Shown here: in pieces, positions 9,850 to 18,975 of the stretch
Layout of the letters: each line of letters begins with the position of its first letter
Position numbering within the stretch: position 1 is the stretch's first letter
Source: Dehalogenimonas sp. WBC-2
GTDB lineage: Bacteria > Chloroflexota > Dehalococcoidia > Dehalococcoidales > Dehalococcoidaceae
Direction: 5' to 3'
Length of the DNA stretch: 64,000 nucleotides
Assembly (NCBI GenBank): GCA_001005265.1
Contig: CP011392.1
Span: 1,175,902 to 1,239,901, forward strand
The notes under the pieces: generated by a model
The model's database searches: none
What the model was told of the DNA's origin: nothing
The model's input: only the letters and a program-made list of their open reading frames with translations
Translations under genes and position numbers: made by a program

Positions 9850-12165
9850 TCAGGCGGTAATTTTGGCAAGCTTGCGTTCTTTCCGCATATCAATAGCCAC
9901 GATAATCGTAGGCAACACTATCAAACTGGACACGAGTGCAAAGCCGACGTTGATCATGGTCACTACGCCGAAATCGGTGAGAATGGGGAAATCGCGGGCG
10001 AAAAGAAGCGCTCCGAAACCGCCTACCACCGTCAGGCCGGAGGTGATGACCGCCCGTCCGATCTTGGTCATGGCGGTAGTCATGGCAACCACCGGGCTTT
10101 CACCCTTCTGCCGCTCCTCATTGTAACGCATCATCATCAGGATAGTGAACTCTACACCGATACCGATAATCAGCGAACCCAGGGTGGCCGTCAGAGCAGT
10201 GTACTTAATACCGCCAAGGTACATCACAACACTCGACCAGCCGATGATCATGGCAATCGGCATGATAGCAATCAGCGCCCGCGCCGCATTGAACTTCAGT
10301 AGAACGAACAGGCCCAAGAAAACCAGGACGATACCTAACAGAGTCATTTCTACACGCCCTGAAGTCAGGGAGTTCATCAGTTCAATGCCGATAACCCCCT
10401 GGCCGGTGACCGTGGCCGTCACTCCAGCCGGCGGCGAGGCCAAATAGCCTTCAACCACTGTCTTCAGTTCTTGCAATTCCTCAGTATTGAGCCCTGCGCC
10501 GGTGCGGATGGTGATGTTAGCCATTGTCTGGTCGTCGGTGAGTAAATTGGCTTTCACCAGATCCGGCACCATTCCAAGCGCCTGATCAACCGCCTCCTGG
10601 CTTGGCGGTATCTGTCCATCTCCCATCTGAGCAACCGTATCGGCGATACCGCTGGCGCCTACCACCGGGATGACCGACTGGGTCAGGACTCTACCCTCCA
10701 CCTCCAGCATCCAATTAAGAACTTCGGGGCTGCTGACGTTATCGGCTTTGATCAGGATATTGAATGCCGCTGAGCCGCCGGAAAGCGCGGCCAAATCATT
10801 AAAATCCTTCATCAAAGGCAGGTCCTGTGAAATGTACTTATTTTCATCGGTCTCCGTCGGGATGCGGCTGTCCAGTCCGACGCCAACAATAGTGAATATC
10901 GCGGCGACCGAAATGATCAGCAGCGGATTGCGGATGACCCACGGTGCTAATCTAGCCAACCCCCGCTCGACAATGCCGGTGTGGTTATCGGCCGTCCGAA
11001 CGGTCTTTTGCTTCTTCTTTTCAACAGCAGAGTCCAGACCCTTGCGCCGGTCATGGGAATAAAGCACCGGCAGCAGTATGAAGAGCGACACCAGGTAACA
11101 GGCGATGACGCCGATGATCAATACAGTACCGAATTGCCGGATCATCGGCACCGGCGACAAGAACAGGGCGCCAAAACCCAGACAGGCTGCGATAATAGCA
11201 ATGGCGATAGCCGGACCGATATGGGTCACCGAATCTATGATGGCTTCGGCGGCTGTTTCGCCGCGGCGAGCTTCTTCGTCGTAACGGTTATGGAACTGAA
11301 CGGCATAGTCCACCCCTAGGCCGATCAGGATTGGCAGGATAGCCATAGAGACCATGGTAATGGGCACAGATAGCCAGCCCATCATGCCAAAGGCATAGAC
11401 GCTACCGATGATCACCACTCCCAGCGGCAACCAGCGCCAGGTGAAGAAGCCCCTGATGGAGAAGACCACCGCCAGAATGACCAGCATCAGGAGCAGTGAA
11501 ATACCTACCATGGTGCCCATGGTAGTGCTCATCATGGTCTGCATCTCGGCAAAAATGACCGTTGCCCCGGTGACCGAAGCTTCCATACCATCAAAACTGA
11601 TGCCAGCGATAGCTGTCTTGGCCTCATCGACCAGGGCATTTACCTGATCCGTAGTCACCCCTCCCTCCATGGTGATGACAATGATGCCAAAATTATCGGT
11701 AGGGAAAAAACTTTTCATCTCGGGCCGCAGGACTCCATCTTCAAGCAGCAATGCCTGCAGGGTAGACTCATCAGTTGGCAGCACTGCCTCGCCGGTGAGT
11801 TGGGCCATCGCCTGCCGCAGAGCAAAGCCTGGACCGACCACCGACAACACGCCGTCCGAGGTGCTCAGCTGCTGCTCGATGGCGTCCAGTCCGGTTATAT
11901 TGTCCAGTTCGACCAGTTTAGACAGGCCATCGGCCCGCGCCAGTACGATTACTGTCTCAGCACCGAAATGGTCATTAAATTCCTGGTAGTCCTTATAGAC
12001 CTGAGAGTCGGCGGAAAGCATCGTCTCAATACCGGTCGCCCAGGTCAGCCGGGTTGCCCCGAATAAGGCCGCGACCAATAGTAGAATGCTGACCATGATG
12101 ACCAGGCCGCGCTTATCCTCGATGAAATACCCCAGACGTTTAAAAAAACCGTTCACTAACCTCAT
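9850..12165 (-). CDS. RND superfamily transporter, MMPL/HAE3 type
   Basis: A 771-residue inner-membrane protein with the duplicated RND layout. One helix near residue 20, a large outside loop, five to six helices (about 200-370), then the same pattern again (about 415-765). The single-polypeptide HAE3/MMPL class usually exports lipids, hopanoids or hydrophobic compounds using the proton gradient. It is monocistronic and ends in a shared terminator. Its promoter is overlapped by a perfect palindrome, so it is probably repressor-controlled and induced by its substrate. The substrate cannot be read from the sequence. Confidence 0.9.
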   Translation of the reverse strand: MRLVNGFFKRLGYFIEDKRGLVIMVSILLLVAALFGATRLTWATGIETMLSADSQVYKDYQEFNDHFGAETVIVLARADGLSKLVELDNITGLDAIEQQLSTSDGVLSVVGPGFALRQAMAQLTGEAVLPTDESTLQALLLEDGVLRPEMKSFFPTDNFGIIVITMEGGVTTDQVNALVDEAKTAIAGISFDGMEASVTGATVIFAEMQTMMSTTMGTMVGISLLLMLVILAVVFSIRGFFTWRWLPLGVVIIGSVYAFGMMGWLSVPITMVSMAILPILIGLGVDYAVQFHNRYDEEARRGETAAEAIIDSVTHIGPAIAIAIIAACLGFGALFLSPVPMIRQFGTVLIIGVIACYLVSLFILLPVLYSHDRRKGLDSAVEKKKQKTVRTADNHTGIVERGLARLAPWVIRNPLLIISVAAIFTIVGVGLDSRIPTETDENKYISQDLPLMKDFNDLAALSGGSAAFNILIKADNVSSPEVLNWMLEVEGRVLTQSVIPVVGASGIADTVAQMGDGQIPPSQEAVDQALGMVPDLVKANLLTDDQTMANITIRTGAGLNTEELQELKTVVEGYLASPPAGVTATVTGQGVIGIELMNSLTSGRVEMTLLGIVLVFLGLFVLLKFNAARALIAIMPIAMIIGWSSVVMYLGGIKYTALTATLGSLIIGIGVEFTILMMMRYNEERQKGESPVVAMTTAMTKIGRAVITSGLTVVGGFGALLFARDFPILTDFGVVTMINVGFALVSSLIVLPTIIVAIDMRKERKLAKITA

Positions 12166-12183
12166 AACCTCACTATTATTGTT

Positions 12184-12221
12184 TTACGATATATCGTAAT
12201 ATGCCAACCGCCGCTTGTCAA
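12184..12221 (-). promoter_or_regulatory. Promoter with operator-like palindrome for the RND gene
   Basis: On the minus strand TTGACA (12216-12221), a 17-bp spacer and TACGAT (12193-12198) form a clear promoter. The perfect 16-bp palindrome TTACGATATATCGTAA (12184-12199) covers the -10 and the expected transcription start. This is the classic geometry for a dimeric repressor of TetR, PadR or MarR type. No such regulator is encoded nearby. Confidence 0.75.
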
Positions 12222-12364
12222 CCCATACATAGTAACCTATATGCAACCCTGGTCATAATGGGGTCGATAGCGGCGGCGGCACTTGAACAATCTTTCCACG
12301 AAAGCCTATAATAGCCAAGTTCGTTGAACAACTGCTCAAAATCACCACAATCAGGAGTATAACG

Positions 12365-13513
12365 GTGGAATATTTTTTAAATGAACTTCAGACAACAGTT
12401 CAGGATTTGGCCCGCACCATCGCTGTAGAGAAGGTATTACCTGTACGGGCTGAACTGGATGAAAAAGAGGAGTTCCCCACCTCAATCATGCAGGATATCG
12501 CTGCATCGGGACTATTGGGCATTGCAATCCCTGAAGAATTTGGAGGGATTGGCGGCGGCGCTTTTGAGTTATGCCTGGCGACTGAGCAGATAGCCCGTGT
12601 TTGTGGCGGCGTTGCCGTCTCCTATGCCGCCAACTTTTTAGGCTCAGATATCATCATTGACAATGGTTCAGCGGACCAAAAGGCTCGTTTTTTGCCAGAC
12701 ATAGCCAGTGGTAAGAAATTATGCGCTTTTGCCATTACTGAGGAAATGGCTGGCTCCGACGCCAGCGCGGTCAAGACAACGGCAGTAAGAACCGATCAAG
12801 GTTACCTCATCAACGGATGCAAGCGTTTCATCACCAATGGCGGCGACGCTGGAATCTACACCATTATCGCACGTACCGAACCCGGTACAAGCGCCAGAGG
12901 TCTTTCAGCTATTATTGTCGAGAAGGGCACTCCCGGCTTCAGCTTCGGCCGTAAGGAAAAGAAGCTGGGCATCCGCGCTTCCTCAACCAGAGAGCTTTTA
13001 TTCGATGATTGTCTGGTACCTTCTGAAAACCTCATCGGCAAAGCCGGCATGGGCTTTTTCTACGCTATGAAACTCTTTGAGAAATCACGCCCCGGCATCG
13101 GCGCCCAGGCGGTGGGTATCGCCCAGGGTGCCTTTGAAGCCGCTTTTGAGCACGCTAAAACTCGTATCCAGTTTAACGAGCCGGTCATTAATTTTCAGGC
13201 CGTCCAGCATATGCTGGCCAACATGGCCATGGATATCGAAGCGGCGCGCGCTCTTATATATGCCTCCGCCCGTACCATTGACTCCGGGTTACAGAAAAGC
13301 GGCAATATGGAATCGGCTATGAGCAAGGTCTATGCCTCTGATGTGGCGATGCGTGTCACTACCGATGCCGTGCAAATTATGGGCGGGGTAGGTTATACCC
13401 GAGATTATCCGGTCGAAAAAATGATGCGCGACGCTAAGATCACTCAACTTTATGAGGGAACCAACCAGATATTGCGCAATATTATCGCTGGTGAACTACG
13501 CAAGCGGTACTAA
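12365..13513 (+). CDS. Acyl-CoA dehydrogenase
   Basis: A 382-residue flavoprotein of the acyl-CoA dehydrogenase family, full length. The three domains are present: N-terminal helices, the beta-barrel with AFAITEEMAGSDAS (FAD contact), and the C-terminal helices with QIMGGVGYTRDYP and YEGTNQI, where the glutamate is the usual catalytic base. It would oxidise an acyl-CoA using electron transfer flavoprotein; no etfAB is in the window. It starts at GTG with AGGAG upstream, and TATAAT at 12307-12312 gives a leader of about 45 nt. The substrate chain is unknown. Confidence 0.93.
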   Translation: MEYFLNELQTTVQDLARTIAVEKVLPVRAELDEKEEFPTSIMQDIAASGLLGIAIPEEFGGIGGGAFELCLATEQIARVCGGVAVSYAANFLGSDIIIDNGSADQKARFLPDIASGKKLCAFAITEEMAGSDASAVKTTAVRTDQGYLINGCKRFITNGGDAGIYTIIARTEPGTSARGLSAIIVEKGTPGFSFGRKEKKLGIRASSTRELLFDDCLVPSENLIGKAGMGFFYAMKLFEKSRPGIGAQAVGIAQGAFEAAFEHAKTRIQFNEPVINFQAVQHMLANMAMDIEAARALIYASARTIDSGLQKSGNMESAMSKVYASDVAMRVTTDAVQIMGGVGYTRDYPVEKMMRDAKITQLYEGTNQILRNIIAGELRKRY

Positions 13514-13601
13514 AACCGGATTTATGTTGTGATAGTTTCGAGTTATCAGTTCAGGATGCATACGGTTCCCAAACAACCGCAGTCATTCTATAACGACGGC
13601 A

Positions 13602-13632
13602 AATAAAAAAGCCCTGTCGTCTGCGACAGAGC
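13602..13632 (-). terminator. Terminator of purF
   Basis: On the minus strand a 9-bp stem GCTCTGTCG / CGACAGGGC (one G-T pair, loop CAGA) is followed by TTTTTTATTT, a standard intrinsic terminator. Confidence 0.85.
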
Positions 13633-13653
13633 TAAAACCGATTACTAACGCCG

Positions 13654-15135
13654 TTAATAATTGACCGCGGCAACCTCTTCAGAATTGAGTGAGGTATGTA
13701 AATCATCACGGCGATTTAATGAAAGGCTTTCAAGGGCTAGCTTATCCATTTCCAGTTGCACCGGCACCGGGTATTCCCCGGTGAAACAAGCCAGGCAGAA
13801 CTTACTTCTGTCTGACCCGACTGCACGAATGAGACCATCCACGCTAAGATAGCCAAGAGAATCCGCACCTATATAATCTTTTATTTCCGGAATACTCATC
13901 CTGGCGGCAATCAATTCACGCCGGGTAGCCATATCAACACCAAAGAAGCAGGGATGCCGGATTGGCGGAGCACAAACACGCATATGAACTTCTTTTGCCC
14001 CAGCCCTTTTTAAGAGCTTGATAACTTGCGGTGTTGTCGTGCCGCGGACTACCGAATCATCGACCAAAACCACTCGTTTGCCGTTAAGCACTGATTGCAA
14101 CGGATTGAATTTAAGTTTAACGCCCAAGTCACGGATCCGTTGAGTCGGCTCAATAAAGGTACGCCCCATATAGCGGTTTTTAATTAGCCCCTCAGCTGGC
14201 GGAATGCCACTTTCCAAAGCGTATCCTGCTCCGGCGGCTGTGGCAGAGTCCGGCACCCCAACTACCAAGTCCGCCTCCACCGGGTATTCCTTGGCCAGTT
14301 CGGCACCCATGGCCTGACGGGCTGAATAAAGCAGTCTGTTATTCATGATGCTATCCGGCCGTGCAAAATAAATGTACTCAAAGATACACAAAGCGCGCTT
14401 ACCGGAATCCTCCCGGTAACTCTCAAGACCATTGGCATCAATACGGATTATTTCTCCAGGTTCTATCTCCCGGACGAACTCGGCGCCGATATGTCCCAGG
14501 GCACAGGTTTCTGAAGCCACCACCCAGCCATTACCGATTGTACCGAGACACAACGGACGCACACCTAAAGGATCACGCATGGCATAGAGTGCGTCTTTAG
14601 TCAACAATGCTACTGAGTATGCTCCGCGTAAACGTCCCATGGCATGACGGATCTGTTCAGTCAAGTCAGTATATGGGGCCGCCATAATAAGATTAGCCAT
14701 GACTTCAGAATCAGTGCTGGTATTAAAATGGTATTCCATGCCGTCAAGTTCACGGCGCAACTCTTCAGCGTTGGTAATGTTGCCATTATGTGACAGCGCC
14801 ATTTGATTATCTCCGCTGCCAACAATAATAGGCTGAGCATTATTTGAGCAACTTGACCCTGAGGTTGAATAGCGATTGTGACCAATTGCAATATGCCCTT
14901 GGAGCCGTTTTAAGGCGCTCTCAGAAAACACCTGGGAAACCAATCCCATACGCGCATAATGATGAATGGTCATTCCGTCAGAAGTGGCGATACCGGATGA
15001 TTCCTGACCGCGGTGCTGTAATGCAAATAAAGCGAAGAAGGAAATGCGGGAAACATCTTCTGAGGGGGCGTATATACCAAAGACACCGCATTCTTCTCGC
15101 GGCGAATCATCCAGCGGGGTTATCGGCCCTGTCAC
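13654..15135 (-). CDS. purF: Amidophosphoribosyltransferase (glutamine PRPP amidotransferase)
   Basis: First committed enzyme of purine synthesis. The glutamine-hydrolysing N-terminal nucleophile domain begins at Cys16 (EECGVFGIYAP), after a short propeptide that would be cleaved. The PRPP loop is VVLVDDSVVRGTT. The C-terminal cysteines (CFFGVD and FCLACF) mark the Bacillus-type enzyme with a [4Fe-4S] cluster. I place the start at GTG 15135, giving about 493 residues. A longer reading from TTG 15171 is rejected because that TTG is the -35 of the promoter. Confidence 0.95.
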   Translation of the reverse strand: MTGPITPLDDSPREECGVFGIYAPSEDVSRISFFALFALQHRGQESSGIATSDGMTIHHYARMGLVSQVFSESALKRLQGHIAIGHNRYSTSGSSCSNNAQPIIVGSGDNQMALSHNGNITNAEELRRELDGMEYHFNTSTDSEVMANLIMAAPYTDLTEQIRHAMGRLRGAYSVALLTKDALYAMRDPLGVRPLCLGTIGNGWVVASETCALGHIGAEFVREIEPGEIIRIDANGLESYREDSGKRALCIFEYIYFARPDSIMNNRLLYSARQAMGAELAKEYPVEADLVVGVPDSATAAGAGYALESGIPPAEGLIKNRYMGRTFIEPTQRIRDLGVKLKFNPLQSVLNGKRVVLVDDSVVRGTTTPQVIKLLKRAGAKEVHMRVCAPPIRHPCFFGVDMATRRELIAARMSIPEIKDYIGADSLGYLSVDGLIRAVGSDRSKFCLACFTGEYPVPVQLEMDKLALESLSLNRRDDLHTSLNSEEVAAVNY

Positions 15136-15142
15136 TTGCTTA

Positions 15143-15171
15143 ATTATATGCCCTTTACTGCGTTTGGTCAA
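15143..15171 (-). promoter_or_regulatory. purF promoter, leaderless
   Basis: On the minus strand TTGACC (15166-15171), a 17-bp spacer and TATAAT (15143-15148) are followed after 7 nt by GTG 15135. The transcript would begin at or next to the start codon. No purine riboswitch or PurR-like site is seen. Confidence 0.8.
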
Positions 15172-15284
15172 TCTCCTGTAAGCGTTTATACCATCTCATT
15201 CTGTGATGGTTCATTGACAGTCTATTTCGACAATCAATCACACCAAACAGATAATACTGCCATTGAACACACAATCACAACGAT

Positions 15285-15313
15285 TTGCTTAAACATAGTT
15301 CATTGTCTATAAT
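15285..15313 (+). promoter_or_regulatory. Promoter of the YceD-rpmF-fab cluster
   Basis: TTGCTT (15285-15290), a 17-bp spacer and TATAAT (15308-15313) lie upstream of the YceD gene, which also has a GGAG ribosome site. Confidence 0.7.
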
Positions 15314-15336
15314 AGACCGCTTGTGGAGATGGAGAC

Positions 15337-15771
15337 GTGTTAGAATTCAATGTGGCGCAACTGGAAAAGTCGCCCATCGGCACCGTCAGGGAATACAAAC
15401 TCGATGACCGGTTGGACTTGGATGGTCGGGAGATTACTGTTAAAGGCATAGTACAGCTTATACGCACCAACCGTTCGGTACTGGTAAAAGCGAACCTGAA
15501 AACAGCTTCACCGTTAGAATGCTGCCGCTGTCTGGAAGAATTCGCCTGTCCGTTGAATGTTGAGTTCCAAGAGGAGTTCTTTCCAACACTGGACGTGTTG
15601 AGCGGGCTACCGGCGGAAACCGAGGACGAGGAAGAAAGCTTCAATATCAATGAGCACCATGTCCTGGATATAACAGAGGCGGTTAGACAATATGTCATAC
15701 TGTCTCAGCCGATGAAACCATTATGCCGGCCAGATTGCGGCGGTATTGTACTCAAATCCAGTCTCTCCTGA
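15337..15771 (+). CDS. YceD/DUF177 family protein
   Basis: A 144-residue DUF177 (YceD) protein. The family is implicated in 23S rRNA accumulation and almost always sits just before rpmF, as here. CCRCLEEF (around residue 65) and CRPDCGG near the end are the conserved cysteine motifs. The start is GTG 15337 with GGAG about 11 nt upstream. The molecular activity is not established. Confidence 0.88.
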   Translation: MLEFNVAQLEKSPIGTVREYKLDDRLDLDGREITVKGIVQLIRTNRSVLVKANLKTASPLECCRCLEEFACPLNVEFQEEFFPTLDVLSGLPAETEDEEESFNINEHHVLDITEAVRQYVILSQPMKPLCRPDCGGIVLKSSLS

Positions 15772-15862
15772 AAATGGGAATTGACGTGAATATCTGTGCT
15801 ATAGTAAGAAACCAAATATTTGCGGTAGTAATTTAATATACAGAAAATGGAGATTCTAGAAA

Positions 15863-16084
15863 ATGCCTGTACCTAAGCGTAAAACAACCCCGTCCCGCCA
15901 GGGCGAGCGCCGCAGCCACCTCCATCTTGAGGAGCAGCAACTGGTAGAATGCAAGCAATGCCACCAGCCTAAATTGTCGCATCGGGCTTGCCCCGCCTGC
16001 GGCGATTATAATGGTCGGCAGGTTCTTGATATAGAGGGCAAGGCTCAAAAGAAAGCCGAAAAGGCCAAGAAGGAACAGAAATAA
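15863..16084 (+). CDS. rpmF: 50S ribosomal protein L32
   Basis: A 73-residue L32 with the invariant start MPVPKRKTTPSRQGERRSH and a zinc ribbon formed by CKQC and CPAC. The C-terminal tail is lysine-rich. It follows the YceD gene by 91 nt and leads into the fatty-acid genes, the usual ribosome/lipid synthesis coupling (here without plsX and fabH). Confidence 0.96.
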   Translation: MPVPKRKTTPSRQGERRSHLHLEEQQLVECKQCHQPKLSHRACPACGDYNGRQVLDIEGKAQKKAEKAKKEQK

Positions 16085-16126
16085 CAACGCCTTCCGTGTC
16101 TCTTCATTAAAACTCAGGGGGAATCA

Positions 16127-17059
16127 GTGGACACATCCAAGCTGGCATATATTTTTCCCGGTCAGGGCGCTCAAACGCCAGGCATGGGACAAGATGTGTT
16201 TGATGAATTCGACGCCGCCCGTGCCGTTTTTAAAGCAGCTGATGAACGTCTGGGTTTTGCCATATCCCAATTATGTTTTGATGGTCCCGAAGAGAAACTA
16301 AAAGAGACGGCCATCGCTCAACCGGCAATAGTAACCGTGAGTCTGGCTTATCTGGCTGCTGTTCGTGATATGGAAGTATTGCCACAACCGGACTTCGTAG
16401 CCGGGCATTCACTTGGTGAATATACAGCTTTGGCTGCTGCTGGCGCGCTTGAATTCGCTGATGCCATTCAACTTGCGGCTCTCCGCGGCAGGTTGATGCA
16501 GCTAGCCGCACAGCAAACACCAGGATCTATGGCTGCCGTGTTGGGTATGGATGAAACCAGTCTGGCTGAGGTTGCCGCTGAATCAGGCGTTTTTATCGCC
16601 AACTACAACAGTCCGGGGCAACTGGTGATTTCCGGCGCTAAAGACAGTATGACAATAGCTACCGAGACACTTATTTCCAAGGGTGCCAAGGTAATCCCGC
16701 TGGCTGTTTCCGGCGCCTTTCACACCCCGCTTATGGCTCCGGCCGTCGAAGGATTAACCAAGGTTGTTGAGCGGCTCAATTTCAAAGACGCCAGCATCCC
16801 TATTATTGCCAATACCAGCGGTCAGCCGATCACTGCCGCAGAAGATATCCGCGCAGAATTATTAAAACAACTGACCACCAGTGTTTACTGGCAGAAATCA
16901 GTTGAATACATGGTCGGCTCAGGCACAGGCACCTTTGTAGAGATAGGCCCCGGGAAAGTCCTTACCGGTCTCATCCGCCGTATTAACCGTGACGTAAGGA
17001 CGTTGAATGTTTCCGATGCCCAAACAATAAAAAATATGCAGGCCAATACTTGGAATTAA
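16127..17059 (+). CDS. fabD: Malonyl-CoA:ACP transacylase
   Basis: A 310-residue FabD that moves malonyl from CoA to ACP. It shows FPGQGAQ at the start, the catalytic serine in GHSLGEYTAL, and the histidine in SGAFHTPLM. It starts at GTG after a strong CAGGGGGAATCA ribosome site. Its end overlaps the fabG start by 10 nt, implying translational coupling. Confidence 0.96.
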   Translation: MDTSKLAYIFPGQGAQTPGMGQDVFDEFDAARAVFKAADERLGFAISQLCFDGPEEKLKETAIAQPAIVTVSLAYLAAVRDMEVLPQPDFVAGHSLGEYTALAAAGALEFADAIQLAALRGRLMQLAAQQTPGSMAAVLGMDETSLAEVAAESGVFIANYNSPGQLVISGAKDSMTIATETLISKGAKVIPLAVSGAFHTPLMAPAVEGLTKVVERLNFKDASIPIIANTSGQPITAAEDIRAELLKQLTTSVYWQKSVEYMVGSGTGTFVEIGPGKVLTGLIRRINRDVRTLNVSDAQTIKNMQANTWN

Positions 17060-17802
17060 CCACAAGACTGGAAGGTAAAACTGCAGTCATCACCGGCGCC
17101 GGTCGCGGCATCGGTCGGGCAATTGCGCTTCGGTTGTCAATTGAAGGCGCGTCGGTGGTGCTTAACAGCCTGTCTGGTAGTTGTGAAAAAGTGGCCGCTG
17201 AGATTGTCGCCGCAGGAGGGAAGGCTATTGCCGTCCAGGGTGATGTTTCCAAGGCCGAAGACGTGGCCAGGATTGTTGAAGCGGCAATGAACGCCTGGGG
17301 ACGGCTGGATATACTGATCAATAATGCCGGGGTCACTCGCGACAATCTGTTGCTCCGCATGAGTGAAGATGATTGGGACACCGTTCTGGATACTAACTTA
17401 AAAAGTATCTACCTTTGTTGCCGGGCAGCTATAAAGCCCATGCTTAAGGTCCGCTGCGGCGGCCGGATTATAAATCTCTCCAGCATTATCGGCCTTACCG
17501 GCAACGCAGGACAGGCCAACTATGCCGCTTCAAAAGCCGGCATTATCGGCCTGACCAAATCGCTGGCCAAAGAGCTTGCTTCACGGCAGGTAACAGTCAA
17601 CGCCATCGCCCCTGGTTTCATCATCACTGATATGACCGATAAATTATCCCAAGAATCTCACCAGGCCTTGATCAAACGGATACCACTGGAATCTCTTGGG
17701 ATGCCTGAAGACGTGGCCGCCGCTGTCGCTTTTCTGGTTTCCGAAGAGGCCCGTTACATCACCGGCCAAACACTTACCATTGACGGCGGCATGACTCTCT
17801 AG
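17050..17802 (+). CDS. fabG: 3-oxoacyl-ACP reductase
   Basis: A 250-residue short-chain dehydrogenase. It has the NADPH motif TGAGRGIG, NNAG, and the catalytic Ser-Tyr-Lys set in NLSSIIGLTGNAGQANYAASK. It reduces beta-ketoacyl-ACP in fatty-acid elongation. The start codon is TTG 17050, inside the end of fabD. Position between fabD and acpP separates it from the other SDR at 37.6 kb, which has no such context. Confidence 0.95.
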   Translation: MELTTRLEGKTAVITGAGRGIGRAIALRLSIEGASVVLNSLSGSCEKVAAEIVAAGGKAIAVQGDVSKAEDVARIVEAAMNAWGRLDILINNAGVTRDNLLLRMSEDDWDTVLDTNLKSIYLCCRAAIKPMLKVRCGGRIINLSSIIGLTGNAGQANYAASKAGIIGLTKSLAKELASRQVTVNAIAPGFIITDMTDKLSQESHQALIKRIPLESLGMPEDVAAAVAFLVSEEARYITGQTLTIDGGMTL

Positions 17803-17819
17803 GATGATTCACTGATTAT

Positions 17820-18230
17820 ATGGCTAATCGTCGGAATGCCCGCATCCTTGCCTTGAAAGTCCTTTATGAAGTGGACCTAAGCCACCATCAGATGGAGAAA
17901 GTGTTAGAGCAGCAACTTGTTTCGGGTGAACTTGAACCGGAGAGTGAATCTTTCGCCCGGGCGTTGGTAGCCGGAACCGTCAGGCAACAAACAGAAGCTG
18001 ATGAATTGATCCACAGACTGGCCCCCAATTATCCCGTTTCTCAAATGGCTGCTATTGACCGAAACGTGCTACGGCTTGCAATATACGAGGTTTTGCACGA
18101 TAATAACGTCCCGGTGAGAGTCGCTATTAACGAAGCGGTGGAACTGGCCAAGATTTTTGGCTCTGATAGTTCCGCCAAATTTATAAACGGAGTGCTGAGT
18201 TCGGTGGCAACACTGGTTCAGCGCAGTTAA
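17820..18230 (+). CDS. nusB: Transcription antitermination factor NusB
   Basis: A 136-residue all-helical NusB (ARILALKVLYEVDL start; NEAVELAKIFGSDSSAKFINGVL end). NusB with S10 binds boxA RNA in rRNA leaders to prevent early termination. It lies 17 nt after fabG and 20 nt before acpP, so it belongs to the same operon. Confidence 0.94.
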   Translation: MANRRNARILALKVLYEVDLSHHQMEKVLEQQLVSGELEPESESFARALVAGTVRQQTEADELIHRLAPNYPVSQMAAIDRNVLRLAIYEVLHDNNVPVRVAINEAVELAKIFGSDSSAKFINGVLSSVATLVQRS

Positions 18231-18250
18231 CAACAAACGGAGGATGATGA

Positions 18251-18508
18251 ATGGCAACTATTTTTGAACGCGTAAAAAAGATCGGCGTGGAACAATTGGG
18301 AGTCGAAGAGAAAGACGTAGCCCTGGAATCCAGTTTCGCCAATGATCTGGGCGCCGATTCTCTTGACCTGGTAGAACTGATCATGGCTCTTGAAGAAGAA
18401 TTCAGCATGCCGGATTCCAAGCTGGAAATTCCCGATGAGGATGCTGAAAAACTGCTGACTGTCAAGGACGTAGTTGAATATCTCAAGGGCAAAGGCATCA
18501 AGGACTAG
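18251..18508 (+). CDS. acpP: Acyl carrier protein
   Basis: An 85-residue acidic ACP. The 4'-phosphopantetheine site is the serine of [12 protein letters not shown]. It carries growing acyl chains for FabD and FabG encoded upstream. A GGAGG ribosome site precedes the ATG. No compact U-tract hairpin follows, but the inverted repeat at 18552-18590 may end the transcript. Confidence 0.97.
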   Translation: MATIFERVKKIGVEQLGVEEKDVALESSFANDLGADSLDLVELIMALEEEFSMPDSKLEIPDEDAEKLLTVKDVVEYLKGKGIKD

Positions 18509-18551
18509 AAACCCTTTTTTTCTGCCTTTTCGTTGGTCGTGCATTCATTCA

Positions 18552-18590
18552 ATATGTCAGCATAAATCTATTGGGCGATTTCTGACATAT
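18552..18590. repeat. Inverted repeat between convergent genes
   Basis: ATATGTCAG (18552-18560) and CTGACATAT (18582-18590) are perfect complements 21 nt apart, in the gap between acpP and the convergent small genes. It could be a weak terminator or a binding site. Confidence 0.5.
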
Positions 18591-18645
18591 GGAACATAAC
18601 AGCGACGGTGTTCATCGCTTGGAAAATAGATGAATTGGCGGTGTC

Positions 18646-18975
18646 CTATTCTTCGGACACTGGCGTGTTGCGTCCACGGAAACCGATACCGCCTAACCGG
18701 CCGCGTCCGTTAAAGGTATACAGGAATCGCCCGGACTTGCCTTGGGGTGCACCGCTGGAGTAGACGAAAACCTCACCCCGGCTGCCGTCCTCAAACTCCA
18801 TCACAAAATCGCCCAGTGTTCTAAGTTCCTTGTTGGCCGAAAAGTCACCCCACCACCGCATCCGGGTAAAGCGGGTGGCCTCAGTGGACATCATCTGATA
18901 ACGAATGTCGGCAACAGACTTTTCGGTATCTTTACTATATAGTCTGGCAGTGCCACCGTTGTATCTAATACTCAT
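18646..18975 (-). CDS. Small protein of unknown function, paralogue A
   Basis: A 109-residue soluble protein that I do not recognise. It contains MRWWGDF, then FVMEFEDGSRGEVFVYSS and a glycine/arginine-rich tail. The same layout (WWGEL, then FIEFSDGRRGACSI) occurs in the protein encoded just upstream, so the two arose by tandem duplication. Start and stop overlap as ATGA (18972-18975), so the two are translationally coupled. No signal peptide or membrane segment is visible. Confidence 0.72.
   Translation of the reverse strand: MSIRYNGGTARLYSKDTEKSVADIRYQMMSTEATRFTRMRWWGDFSANKELRTLGDFVMEFEDGSRGEVFVYSSGAPQGKSGRFLYTFNGRGRLGGIGFRGRNTPVSEE

Noticed and set aside
9863-12066. Several long plus-strand frames opposite the RND gene
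   Set aside because: They are antisense shadows of a GC-rich coding sequence with no ribosome sites or family motifs.
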